Shown in pieces: positions 17,418-25,220 of a DNA stretch of 64,000 bases. The stretch's first letter is position 1; each line of letters opens with the position of its first letter. Under the pieces are notes generated by a model, which was given only the letters and a program-made list of their open reading frames with translations, did not search any database and was not told the origin of the DNA. The position numbers were made by a program, and so were the translations under genes. Origin of the DNA: Enterococcus mundtii (GTDB lineage: Bacteria; Bacillota; Bacilli; Lactobacillales; Enterococcaceae); the NCBI RefSeq assembly GCF_002947535.1, contig NZ_PUAP01000021.1:62001-126000 (forward strand), read 5' to 3'.

Positions 17418-18284
17418 TTATTTAGAAGAATTCCTTACTAAATGTCGGCTGATCTCTTTTTTCAATTCGGTAACAACTTCTTCTTCACTCGCCATAGATA
17501 AAAATTCTAGCCATTTAGTCACTTCTTCCGACTTTTGTTCACAGATGGATTTTCTAACCATAATAATACCAAGGTAATCATATCTTTTCGCATTTTCAGC
17601 AAAACTATGTGCATAATCTAGTATATTTTTGCATTCAGTATACATAGCGTTCTCTAAAAATATTGTTGAAAAATTAGTTAATATTGACAAACGTAAAATT
17701 GATATTTCCTTTAATTTATTATACTTCTCCAAACTTCGTAACATTTTTGGAACAATGCTTTTGATTGTTTCTAAAGGTAAAAAGTAAAAAATAAAATTGA
17801 TGGTCCTGATATCATCGTATGTCCAAGTATCAATCAAAGAAATCCTATCCCATACAATAGTCGCCAATTTCATACTTATGTCTGAAAAATTTAATTTATT
17901 TAGTTCATTTAGTTCTATAAAAATATGTAAAATATGATTTATCTCGTTAATTTTATAATCATTATTATTTTTTAAATATCGTTCACATCGTTTAATTAAC
18001 ATATCTATCTTACTTCGTTGCGCATTAGATACCAAGGAATAAAAATCAACTAATATTTCTTGTCTTTCACTATTATTATATTCATTACAAATATATTCAA
18101 ATTCATTAAACGATACATTGACTTGTTCTAATAGATACTGCATTGTATCGAATGACGGTACTCTATTCTTACTCTCAAATTTAGAGAGGGTTGAACGTTC
18201 TAGATTTCCATTGCATATATTATTTTGTGAGATACCTTTAGATTTTCTTATCATTCTATATACATTTCCATAATTCCAAATCAT
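17418..18284 (-). CDS. Rgg/GadR/MutR-family transcriptional regulator
   Basis: This is a cytoplasmic regulator of 288 residues with an XRE-type helix-turn-helix at about residues 5-62 (GNVYRMIRKSKGISQNN, then ERSTLSKFESKNRVPS) and an all-helical, TPR-like C-terminal region that in Rgg proteins binds a short imported peptide. An in-frame GTG at 18335 would add 17 residues, but TATAAT (18348-18343) lies only a few bases upstream of it, so the ATG at 18284 with GAGAAG upstream is preferred. It is divergent from an 18-codon gene for a hydrophobic peptide ending VGG, the classic arrangement of Rgg and its SHP pheromone. It is AT-rich relative to the flanking genes. Confidence 0.82.
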   Translation of the reverse strand: MIWNYGNVYRMIRKSKGISQNNICNGNLERSTLSKFESKNRVPSFDTMQYLLEQVNVSFNEFEYICNEYNNSERQEILVDFYSLVSNAQRSKIDMLIKRCERYLKNNNDYKINEINHILHIFIELNELNKLNFSDISMKLATIVWDRISLIDTWTYDDIRTINFIFYFLPLETIKSIVPKMLRSLEKYNKLKEISILRLSILTNFSTIFLENAMYTECKNILDYAHSFAENAKRYDYLGIIMVRKSICEQKSEEVTKWLEFLSMASEEEVVTELKKEISRHLVRNSSK

Positions 18285-18342
18285 GATTTTCTTCTCACTT
18301 TCTCTGAATTTTCTAACTATGTGACTTTGAGCCACACGATAA

Positions 18343-18348
18343 ATTATA
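18343..18348 (-). promoter_or_regulatory. -10 element of the Rgg gene
   Basis: TATAAT reading leftwards, about 59 bases before the chosen ATG. No good -35 is seen, nor a good core promoter in the divergent direction, as expected for activator-dependent transcription of the peptide gene. Confidence 0.45.
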
Positions 18349-18399
18349 CCATTTTTTTAATATATTATATGTTTGTAGAAAAAAGGAAAGGAGAATAAT

Positions 18400-18456
18400 A
18401 TGAGGTACAAAATAAAATTAAACTGGGGGCATATACTTTGGTTGGTTGGAGGTTAA
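18400..18456 (+). CDS. Candidate SHP-type signalling peptide (18 aa)
   Basis: The frame encodes MRYKIKLNWGHILWLVGG. It has a near-perfect ribosome site (AAAGGAG, 6 bases before the ATG), a basic start, a hydrophobic end and a terminal Gly-Gly. Streptococcal SHP pheromones are 20-25 residues, lie divergent to their rgg gene and end in sequences such as IIIVGG, so ILWLVGG is a close formal match. The mature signal would be the C-terminal 7-10 residues (for example WGHILWLVGG), trimmed on export and re-imported by an oligopeptide permease. The frame is well below usual gene-calling thresholds. Function is inferred from layout and composition. Confidence 0.65.
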   Translation: MRYKIKLNWGHILWLVGG

Positions 18457-18533
18457 ATAAGCTCAAAGTTTAAGGAGAATTGTCGGGAGTGATCGATATA
18501 GGTTGATTATGTTGAATTAGTAAAAGTGAAATT

Positions 18534-18557
18534 TTTAGATTATCTGATTTAGATTAT
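18534..18557 (+). promoter_or_regulatory. Direct repeat upstream of the bacteriocin-like gene
   Basis: TTTAGATTAT occurs twice (18534-18543, 18548-18557), 14 bases apart, in the 165-base leader between the peptide gene and the secreted precursor. It could be a regulator site or part of a second promoter. Weakly supported. Confidence 0.3.
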
Positions 18558-18621
18558 TATCAAAAGTAGAATACAACCTTTTCACAAGAAAAAGAAGACC
18601 AAAGAAAGGTGGATAAAACAC

Positions 18622-19482
18622 ATGCTAAAGAAAAAAATTAAAACAAAATTATTAACAGGAATGGTATCGCTCATAACTATAGGAACATTCTTTTTACCAG
18701 CTGCAGTAGAAATTACTAATGCTTCAGATATTACTATTTCGGCAGATCAGAGTACCAATAGCACCGAGACTACAATTAACGATTACTTTGCCAAAAATCC
18801 AATCAATATCCCTGGCATGAATTCAAATGAGGCAACTAAAATTGTTAAAAGCATGGTAACGTTGTCCGAAACAGCAAAAGGTGTAAGTGATAATGAAAAA
18901 TCTAATATTACTAATGCGTTTAAAGCTAATCTAGGGAATACATTTTCATTACACGCAAACAATTTTGTGATGGATTTCACTAACGCGACTGTCTTGCAAG
19001 TTTCTGGCGAAACTGGAACAGAAGATTACTATACAATCACTGTACCAATAGTTGACAGTAATCTCAATTTCTTTAGTAATGTCACTGCTGTATACGACAT
19101 GAATAAAAATTTAAAAGGTTATCAAGAAACTCTTATTTCCAAATCAGTAAAAGATACCTTTGAAATCAATTCGTATTCTAATGGGACTCAAACAAATCAT
19201 CAAATTCTTGAAGAAAAGTTTGTTAGTAATGAAGACTTACAGCAAGAACTTCAAGATGTTCAAAAAGAAGCAAGACAATTACAGCAAACAAGAGGTTTAG
19301 TAGAGAAAGTTGCTTGTCTAATGATCGTTTTAAATATTAGTCGCACAATCGCAAATATTCTTGCTCCAGTCTGTGCAGCTGCTTGCTTATCAGTAGTTCC
19401 AGTATGTGTTGCTTGTGTAACAGGTTTTGTTGCTTTAGGTGGCGCATCAATTACCGGTGTTATCGGCTGTTTTAAATTATAA
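18622..19482 (+). CDS. Secreted precursor with Cys-rich hydrophobic C-terminal domain, candidate halocin-C8-like bacteriocin
   Basis: This 286-residue protein has a Sec signal peptide (about 1-34, cleavage likely near TNA-SD), a soluble Ser/Thr/Asn-rich middle part of about 190 residues, a charged Gln-rich linker (near 213-225) and a 58-residue hydrophobic C-terminus (229-286) with six Cys at 232, 251, 255, 262, 265 and 283, including CAAAC and CVAC. No other Cys is present. Large precursors that release a compact hydrophobic Cys-rich peptide are known for halocin C8 (where the propart gives immunity) and, more loosely, SdpC. The next gene encodes a membrane thioredoxin-like protein suited to forming its disulfides. 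AAAGGTGG precedes the ATG. No homology search was possible. Confidence 0.6.
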   Translation: MLKKKIKTKLLTGMVSLITIGTFFLPAAVEITNASDITISADQSTNSTETTINDYFAKNPINIPGMNSNEATKIVKSMVTLSETAKGVSDNEKSNITNAFKANLGNTFSLHANNFVMDFTNATVLQVSGETGTEDYYTITVPIVDSNLNFFSNVTAVYDMNKNLKGYQETLISKSVKDTFEINSYSNGTQTNHQILEEKFVSNEDLQQELQDVQKEARQLQQTRGLVEKVACLMIVLNISRTIANILAPVCAAACLSVVPVCVACVTGFVALGGASITGVIGCFKL

Positions 19483-19511
19483 AAAAATTTATTTTGATCG
19501 AGGACTTACAA

Positions 19512-19943
19512 ATGAAAGGCATTGTAAACAAGAAATTTACTAGCTACTCAATCATGAGCATCCTTTTAATAATCATTGGGTTCTTCTTTTATTCAAAACC
19601 ATTAGAACCTAAAAATACATTAACTCTAATCAGTAATTCTCAATTGCAGGCAATGGTAGACAAGAAGGAGGATGCTATTATCTATTTTGGTAGGCCCACT
19701 TGTCCTCAGTGTCAAGAATTTGAACCTTTATTAAGAAAAACACTAGCAAAAAATAAAACCTCTATTTATTATTACAATACTGATGAAGCTCGGAAAGACA
19801 ACTCAGACACACTAAGTAATTTTTCAGCTAAGTTAGACGTGGATACAGTCCCAACAGTCATTAAACTTTCAAAAGGAAAGACCATAGATAAAATAGTAGG
19901 TATAAAGACTACAGATGCTATATATGAATTTATTATAAAGTAA
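19512..19943 (+). CDS. Membrane-anchored thioredoxin-like protein (bacteriocin accessory type)
   Basis: A single N-terminal membrane helix (residues 13-28) is followed by a thioredoxin fold exposed outside the cell. The active site is C64-P-Q-C67 within YFGRPTCPQCQEF, and the cis-Pro segment is VDTVPTVIKL. The protein resembles PedC/BrcD-type accessory proteins that secure disulfides in class IIa bacteriocins. A TTG at 19494 is in frame, but the ATG at 19512 has GAGG at the right distance. It starts 29 bases after the precursor gene stop. Its likely client is the six-Cys C-terminus encoded just upstream. Confidence 0.75.
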   Translation: MKGIVNKKFTSYSIMSILLIIIGFFFYSKPLEPKNTLTLISNSQLQAMVDKKEDAIIYFGRPTCPQCQEFEPLLRKTLAKNKTSIYYYNTDEARKDNSDTLSNFSAKLDVDTVPTVIKLSKGKTIDKIVGIKTTDAIYEFIIK

Positions 19944-19955
19944 GTAGGTGGATAT

Positions 19956-20231
19956 TTGGTACACGATAAAAACTGGACTAAAAATGAAATGTTTTTAGCG
20001 CTATTAAAACTATCAATTATTATAAATATTGTCGGAAATTTAGTTACTAATCTGAAAGATAGTGGCGGATTACTTTACCTCAATCTATTATTCGGTGTCT
20101 GCTTTCTTCATATTCTTAGATATTACAATCTGAAAGTTATAGAAAAGTATTTTTATATAACTTTGGAAATATTATTATCACTAATAGCAATATTTTACTT
20201 TATATCATCTACAGTCAATTCTCTCAAATAA
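19956..20231 (+). CDS. Small integral membrane protein, candidate immunity protein
   Basis: A 91-residue protein with about three hydrophobic segments (near 15-33, 40-58 and 65-86) and no recognised domain. The start is TTG at 19956 with AGGTGG five bases upstream, only 12 bases after the thioredoxin-like gene. The last gene of a bacteriocin operon is commonly the immunity gene, and small three-helix proteins are frequent in that role. The assignment rests on position only. A perfect 11-bp terminator follows. Confidence 0.5.
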   Translation: MVHDKNWTKNEMFLALLKLSIIINIVGNLVTNLKDSGGLLYLNLLFGVCFLHILRYYNLKVIEKYFYITLEILLSLIAIFYFISSTVNSLK

Positions 20232-20263
20232 GGAATATGTACTGAAATATTAAAAATATAACT

Positions 20264-20313
20264 TCACTAATGGACCATGAGTGACTTTCTCGTGTTCCAT
20301 TAGTGATTTTTTC
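20264..20313 (+). terminator. Terminator of the bacteriocin-like operon
   Basis: TCACTAATGGA pairs exactly with TCCATTAGTGA (20264-20274, 20296-20306), followed by six T. Confidence 0.88.
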
Positions 20314-20323
20314 TTATGCAGAC

Positions 20324-20417
20324 ATCGGTGATCTCAAATGGGCTTAAGAAAGAGCATACTTTATAAAAAAACAGAAGCTCCTCCAATACGAAAACGATTG
20401 GGAAGCTTCTGTTTTTT
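20324..20417 (+). repeat. 94-bp direct repeat, copy 2 (displaced 3' end of CDF gene)
   Basis: This copy carries the orphan codons IGDLKWA, a TAA in place of TGA, and the same terminator as 17164-17257. It has no upstream coding sequence to belong to, so it is a displaced gene end marking the right border of the module. Confidence 0.92.
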
Positions 20418-20457
20418 TCAATTGATCTTTGTTTAATTATGACCTAGAAAGGTAGGT

Positions 20458-23400
20458 CTATTTGACAACGATCTCTTTACTTTCAAATTGACCGAAATCA
20501 ATGGTAAATGTATTGGTTTGACTATCATAGACAATCCCCTCACTCATAGACCCCATGTCAGTAAAATCACTTGGTAAACTAAGTGTTACTGGTTCAGTTT
20601 GTTGCGTTGGATTGGCAATTGTATAAACTGTTTGTTCTGCCTTCGTTTGTTTTAGTAAAGAAATTGGTTTATTCGTTTTGATCCCTGCCATTTCTCCGCC
20701 TTGTTCTTGCCAAAAATTGATGCCTAAGTAACCAGAGGTTTTCACTTCGACTGCTTGGATTTCTTTGGTATTTTGCAAAATCGCAACTGGCTGTTTTGCT
20801 GCATAATCTGCTAATTCCGATTGAGTCGTGCCGGGCAACATCACGTAGGCATATTCGGCATCTTTTGGTTGCTGTCCATGGTTGATTGAGAAGGTGCGGT
20901 AGTCACCTGCATATTGTGTATCACTAGGAAATGCTTCATTGATTTCTCGATAAGTACCTGTACGTGTCTCACTGATCACATCGACTGTTTCCTTTTGTGG
21001 GAAATAATAACCGATCGACGCATGTTGATGATCTGATTCTAACAATAACCAAGAGGCTTCCTTCGTTTGTTGTGACTGATCAATCATTCCTTTATCCGAA
21101 AGCACTTGATACGTATACGAATCATTTAATAAACGATTATCGACAATTGTTTCGATTGAGGCAGTTGTATCTCCTGTAATACCGGCACCTAAGGCAATGA
21201 TTTGCCCATCCAATGTAAACCATGACTTCTTCCCTTGAACATTCATCGGTAAGGTCGTTCCATTGTTTTTTGTTCCTGCTTTGTTCAGTGCCATGCCTAC
21301 TACACCTTGATCTTCAGCAGCGGCACCGCCTACCCATGTTTCATTTGAAGTCACTGTAGTAAATGCTGAAACTTCATCTGCTAAAGGAACTGTATCAATG
21401 GTCGTACCAGGTAAACGATAAGGATCGACTGTTGGCCAATAACTCGGACCAAATTGGACTTGGTCATCATTGTAAAGATAAATCATCCCATCAGACGTAT
21501 GCCAGCCTCGTTGATTTTCCAGATTTCCTGCTTCAAATGAAGAGATTCGTTTCGAATACATGCTTAATCCTAAATGGTAATTCTCTGTTCGTTGGACAAA
21601 TCGATCCATTGCATGGTACATCTTTGTTCCGATGAATGGTAGTTGATCGCCTATGATCGTTGTATTAGCCAATAGCTCCGTCGTCATCATCAAATCATTG
21701 TAATCTCTCGTATTCGTCAAATAGTAGTTAGGATTAGACAGCATCCAATATTTTACTGCTTCTTGCAAAGCTTTTTGCTGTGTTTCAGGTGCAAATTTCG
21801 CCACAATCAATAAATTGTACATCGTTGTCGATCCGTAACCCGTTTTTGTCACAGCGGGCGTTCGAGAAATGGAGCGGCCATTGACTAAAGGCAACATTTC
21901 ACCTTGATACACTAATGGGATAAATGCCGATTGTACATTATCAACAAAGGACTTTATTTGATCAGCTGTCAACGTATAGCGAGATTCTTTGACAATCGAT
22001 AAAATTTGTCCTACGCCTTTGACTAGTACATTCCCATAAGAACCTGTGTAAGGGATCGTTTCATGTTGGACAAACGAACCATCTTGATAAAAACCATCTC
22101 CATGGTTCACTAATTTAAAGACGTCTGTAATACTCTCAACTGCTTGTGTAACTTTCGCGGGATCATTTTGTAAGAGACCTAGTCCTAAGACAGTTTGCGC
22201 TAAATCTGTGCGATTCGCACCAGTTGTTGAAAAATTTGGTATAAAATCAAGCGCGACAAAAGTTCCTTGTGGTTTTGTGTAGAGTTGTTTAAATGGATCG
22301 GGTACATATTTACTCAACACAGTCGTATACTCGTGCAGCTTCTCTCCTGGCACTTCTCCATCAAGTATCATCAAAATCGCCACAAATTTTTGAGCCACTC
22401 CGATCTGCCAATCCCACCAATTGCCATGATACTTTGTTCCGTCATAGCCTTTTTCTGTGATCATAAAATCTAATCCACTTTGAATCGCTTGACTGATGGC
22501 CTCATCTCGATAATAACTTGTCCCATTCGTTCCGTATGCTAACGCTAGTTTTTGCAACTTTGTAAATTGCGTGGTTAAATCTGCCGAAGCGGTATTACCA
22601 GATTCTAGTGGCCACAGATACGTGCGGTCAGGATCTTGATTCATTGTCTCGTAAAGTTTTTCTGCATCGTCAGAAAGAACGCTTACATAATTGGCAATCG
22701 CTGGATTGGCTAAATCGGTCGTTGTTGACACGAGTTGATTTTTCCAGTTTGCTTTCATTGTTTGAAATTCTTCTGTTGGTTCTTCCACTTGCAGACTATT
22801 GACCGCTCCACTACGCATGGAATAAATGGTTAATTTACTCTCATTCCCAAATAACCGAATCCCTGAATAACCCGTCCAGTCCCCATTGATCGTTGTCCCA
22901 TCAGGATAAAGAACTTCTTGATTTTCATACAACAAACGGTCGTTCAAATATGCTTGGAATGATGTTCCTTCATACCTTAGTAACAATTTATAGGTTTGTC
23001 CTGGAATCAATGTAGGGCCTTTGATGGCTGTCAACCACTTTCCCCCAGGCTGCCCCAATTGCCATTCGCCATCGCGCATATAGGCAAACGATTGCCAGTT
23101 CGATGTCGTCTGATCATTTCCTCGAAAAACTAGTCCAAAATTGGTTTGTCCTTCATATAGAAACGTGTATTCTAAATCACCTGAGCTGCGGACACCTGCA
23201 TCTAGTAATAACGACACAGACTCAAATTGTTGATTGACCTTCTGATTGGCGATCTGTAACCGATTTTCGTTGGTATGTTTATCTGCTTTTCCAACTATGT
23301 CTTGCCAAGTACCTAAATGCTGCGAAAAATCTGACTCATAGTTTCCTGATGTCATACTTTTTTGTGTTTCAGTTTGTGTTTCTTCTGCACCGACTTGTTG

Positions 23401-23475
23401 ACTGTACCCTAACCCAATACCAACGAATAAACTGCACCCTAATGTCACCACTAATTTTGTTGACCAACTTTTCAT
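20458..23475 (-). CDS. Secreted polysaccharide lyase family 8 (hyaluronate/chondroitin lyase type)
   Basis: This is an extracellular lyase predicted to cut uronic-acid-containing polysaccharide by beta-elimination, releasing unsaturated disaccharides. A signal peptide spans residues 1-31 (ending VGA-EETQ). An N-terminal jelly-roll-like carbohydrate-binding region lies at about 40-225, an alpha/alpha toroid at about 240-600 and beta-sandwich domains to 1005. The catalytic face is visible in NWWDWQIG (Asn), SFVQHETIPYTGSYG (His, Tyr) and the ISRTPA Arg. An in-frame ATG at 23496 is less likely, since AAGGAG for the ATG at 23475 lies inside it. No LPxTG anchor is seen. It lies downstream of the PTS genes but beyond a terminator. 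Hyaluronan or chondroitin is the likely substrate; xanthan is less likely. Confidence 0.87.
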   Translation of the reverse strand: MKSWSTKLVVTLGCSLFVGIGLGYSQQVGAEETQTETQKSMTSGNYESDFSQHLGTWQDIVGKADKHTNENRLQIANQKVNQQFESVSLLLDAGVRSSGDLEYTFLYEGQTNFGLVFRGNDQTTSNWQSFAYMRDGEWQLGQPGGKWLTAIKGPTLIPGQTYKLLLRYEGTSFQAYLNDRLLYENQEVLYPDGTTINGDWTGYSGIRLFGNESKLTIYSMRSGAVNSLQVEEPTEEFQTMKANWKNQLVSTTTDLANPAIANYVSVLSDDAEKLYETMNQDPDRTYLWPLESGNTASADLTTQFTKLQKLALAYGTNGTSYYRDEAISQAIQSGLDFMITEKGYDGTKYHGNWWDWQIGVAQKFVAILMILDGEVPGEKLHEYTTVLSKYVPDPFKQLYTKPQGTFVALDFIPNFSTTGANRTDLAQTVLGLGLLQNDPAKVTQAVESITDVFKLVNHGDGFYQDGSFVQHETIPYTGSYGNVLVKGVGQILSIVKESRYTLTADQIKSFVDNVQSAFIPLVYQGEMLPLVNGRSISRTPAVTKTGYGSTTMYNLLIVAKFAPETQQKALQEAVKYWMLSNPNYYLTNTRDYNDLMMTTELLANTTIIGDQLPFIGTKMYHAMDRFVQRTENYHLGLSMYSKRISSFEAGNLENQRGWHTSDGMIYLYNDDQVQFGPSYWPTVDPYRLPGTTIDTVPLADEVSAFTTVTSNETWVGGAAAEDQGVVGMALNKAGTKNNGTTLPMNVQGKKSWFTLDGQIIALGAGITGDTTASIETIVDNRLLNDSYTYQVLSDKGMIDQSQQTKEASWLLLESDHQHASIGYYFPQKETVDVISETRTGTYREINEAFPSDTQYAGDYRTFSINHGQQPKDAEYAYVMLPGTTQSELADYAAKQPVAILQNTKEIQAVEVKTSGYLGINFWQEQGGEMAGIKTNKPISLLKQTKAEQTVYTIANPTQQTEPVTLSLPSDFTDMGSMSEGIVYDSQTNTFTIDFGQFESKEIVVK

Positions 23476-23513
23476 TTTTTTCTCCTTTTTGTCCATAGAT
23501 ATTCTTTTGAACT

Positions 23514-23566
23514 AAAAAATCTGCAAGAAAGGCGCATTCTTATTTCGAACGATTCTTTCTTGCAGA
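23514..23566 (-). terminator. Terminator of the PTS operon
   Basis: CTGCAAGAAAG/CTTTCTTGCAG (23521-23531, 23555-23565) ends in seven T on the minus strand. It separates the PTS genes from the PL8 lyase gene. Confidence 0.8.
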
Positions 23567-23612
23567 TCGGATCACGACCTTGCGATCACTTCATTCATTT
23601 TTTATGAATCAG

Positions 23613-24419
23613 TTAAGCTAAAATCCCAGCCGCACTTAATGCAATCGAAAGAATCAAAATGATCCAGATCACACGAGTTGAATTCAATTTCTTCTGCCCT
23701 AACATCCAGTAAGTCAATAAGACTAATAAAACCGGTACTAATGAAGGTAAGATCGCATCTAATGTATCTTGAACAACTAACTCCACACCATTTTGTTTGT
23801 AAACGAAAGGAACCGTTGCTTTGATAACAGAAGGAATCAAGGCACCAATAACTGTGATCCCTAAAACAGTTGCCGCGTTGGTGAATGCTGTTAGTTTATT
23901 TTTTAGAGTCGTAACTAATTTAACTCCTTGCTTATAGCCAAGTGGTAATAATGCTGCTCGTCCAAAAAGTAAAGCGATATTGGCAATGATCCAGATCACA
24001 CAGCCAACGACTGATCCGCTTTGTGCCAATGTACCCGCGATTGAACCAAAAATCGTTCCCCAGATGACATGGAATAATGAATCGCCTACCCCTGCTAATG
24101 AACCTATCAGCGCTGTTTTCAATGCGACGATCGTATCTTTTGCTTTGTACCCATCTTCTTCTTCAATTGCCACATCGATTCCCATGATCAAGTTCCCAAA
24201 AATCGCATTGGTATTGAAAAATTGATTGTGGGTATTCATCATATCTTGTAATTGTGATTTGTCTTCCCCATAGAATTTTTTCAATACAGGTAAGATACCA
24301 TAGAGATAACCGGTACTCATCATACGTTCATAGTTCCAATTCAATTGGCTACCAAGGATATAGCGCCAACTGATGACATTCAATTCTTTTTTCGTTAACT
24401 TTTGATTACTCATCGCCAT
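23613..24419 (-). CDS. PTS mannose/sorbose-family EIID component
   Basis: This is one of two membrane subunits of a mannose-family phosphotransferase permease. The N-terminus KKELNVISWRYILGSQLNWNYERM and the GSLAGVGDSLFHVIWGTIFGSIA block are typical EIID features. Hydrophobic helices occupy the C-terminal half. The ATG at 24419 has GAAGGAGG upstream. The longer frame from TTG 24434 would start inside that site. It overlaps the EIIC gene by 14 bp, giving translational coupling. In this context the permease would import and phosphorylate an amino-sugar or unsaturated disaccharide from glycosaminoglycan breakdown. Confidence 0.92.
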   Translation of the reverse strand: MAMSNQKLTKKELNVISWRYILGSQLNWNYERMMSTGYLYGILPVLKKFYGEDKSQLQDMMNTHNQFFNTNAIFGNLIMGIDVAIEEEDGYKAKDTIVALKTALIGSLAGVGDSLFHVIWGTIFGSIAGTLAQSGSVVGCVIWIIANIALLFGRAALLPLGYKQGVKLVTTLKNKLTAFTNAATVLGITVIGALIPSVIKATVPFVYKQNGVELVVQDTLDAILPSLVPVLLVLLTYWMLGQKKLNSTRVIWIILILSIALSAAGILA

Positions 24420-25203
24420 CAAAACCTCCTTCAAGTGTTCCAGTAGTTGTCACTGTTTGAGCAGTTGCTTCTTTTTCGTTATCACGTTTGAATACTAACA
24501 TTGCAGCAATGACACCAACGATCGAAATACCAAGCATTGGTACTTGTAGATAGGCTGATAAGAAGAAACCTAAAAGTAAATAAGGAATATACTGTTTTGC
24601 TGGTAAATAATGTAAAAGGATGGCTACCCCGACAACTGGTAGTACGCCACCTGCTGTACGTAATCCGTTCATCAACCACTCAGGTGTATTTTCTGTGATT
24701 GTTGTGACTGCCGCATCACCGACTAATAACATCAATAAGATCGGGATTGCTCGAGAAAGCCCCCATAGGAATGAACCAGATAATACTAACCGCGGGATAC
24801 TGTTGATACGCATATCTTCAATCGCACGATCTACACGGTGTAGCAAAAAGACATTACAGAAACGAGCAACGACATCAAGTTGTAGCATCAGTAATGATAC
24901 TGGTACAGCTAGACCGATCCCATATTCCGCACCTTTGCCAGAAATGACAGCAAATGCCGTTCCTAATACAGCACCAGTAAAGAAGTCGGGTACAGATGCG
25001 CCCCCAAAAGCCGCAATCCCTAACCGCATCAATTGGAGAGTTCCCCCTACCATCAAGCCAGTTTCTAAATCTCCCATGATCATACCAGAGATCATTCCCG
25101 CAATAGCTGGTTGTGTCAACGTATTTGAAATAAGTGAATCATTGATTGCAATAAAAGCATAAACTGTAATAAGAATAATTTGATACATGGCTAAATGTTG
25201 CAT
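24406..25203 (-). CDS. PTS mannose/sorbose-family EIIC component
   Basis: This is the second membrane subunit, 265 residues with multiple helices. The N-terminal ISNTLTQPAIAGMISGMIMGDLETGLMVGG is the family hallmark, and GGASVPDFFTGAVLGTA follows. The acidic hydrophilic tail overlaps the EIID start. AGGAGG precedes the ATG at 25203, 17 bases after the EIIAB stop. It acts with EIID as the translocation channel. Confidence 0.92.
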   Translation of the reverse strand: MQHLAMYQIILITVYAFIAINDSLISNTLTQPAIAGMISGMIMGDLETGLMVGGTLQLMRLGIAAFGGASVPDFFTGAVLGTAFAVISGKGAEYGIGLAVPVSLLMLQLDVVARFCNVFLLHRVDRAIEDMRINSIPRLVLSGSFLWGLSRAIPILLMLLVGDAAVTTITENTPEWLMNGLRTAGGVLPVVGVAILLHYLPAKQYIPYLLLGFFLSAYLQVPMLGISIVGVIAAMLVFKRDNEKEATAQTVTTTGTLEGGFDGDE

Positions 25204-25220
25204 GATTATTTCCTCCTAAA

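Noticed and set aside
18476-18510. Tiny frame after AAGGAG in the leader of the bacteriocin-like gene
   Set aside because: The ribosome site is only three bases from a TTG and the product would be eight residues without signal features; the 18-codon frame at 18400 is far better.
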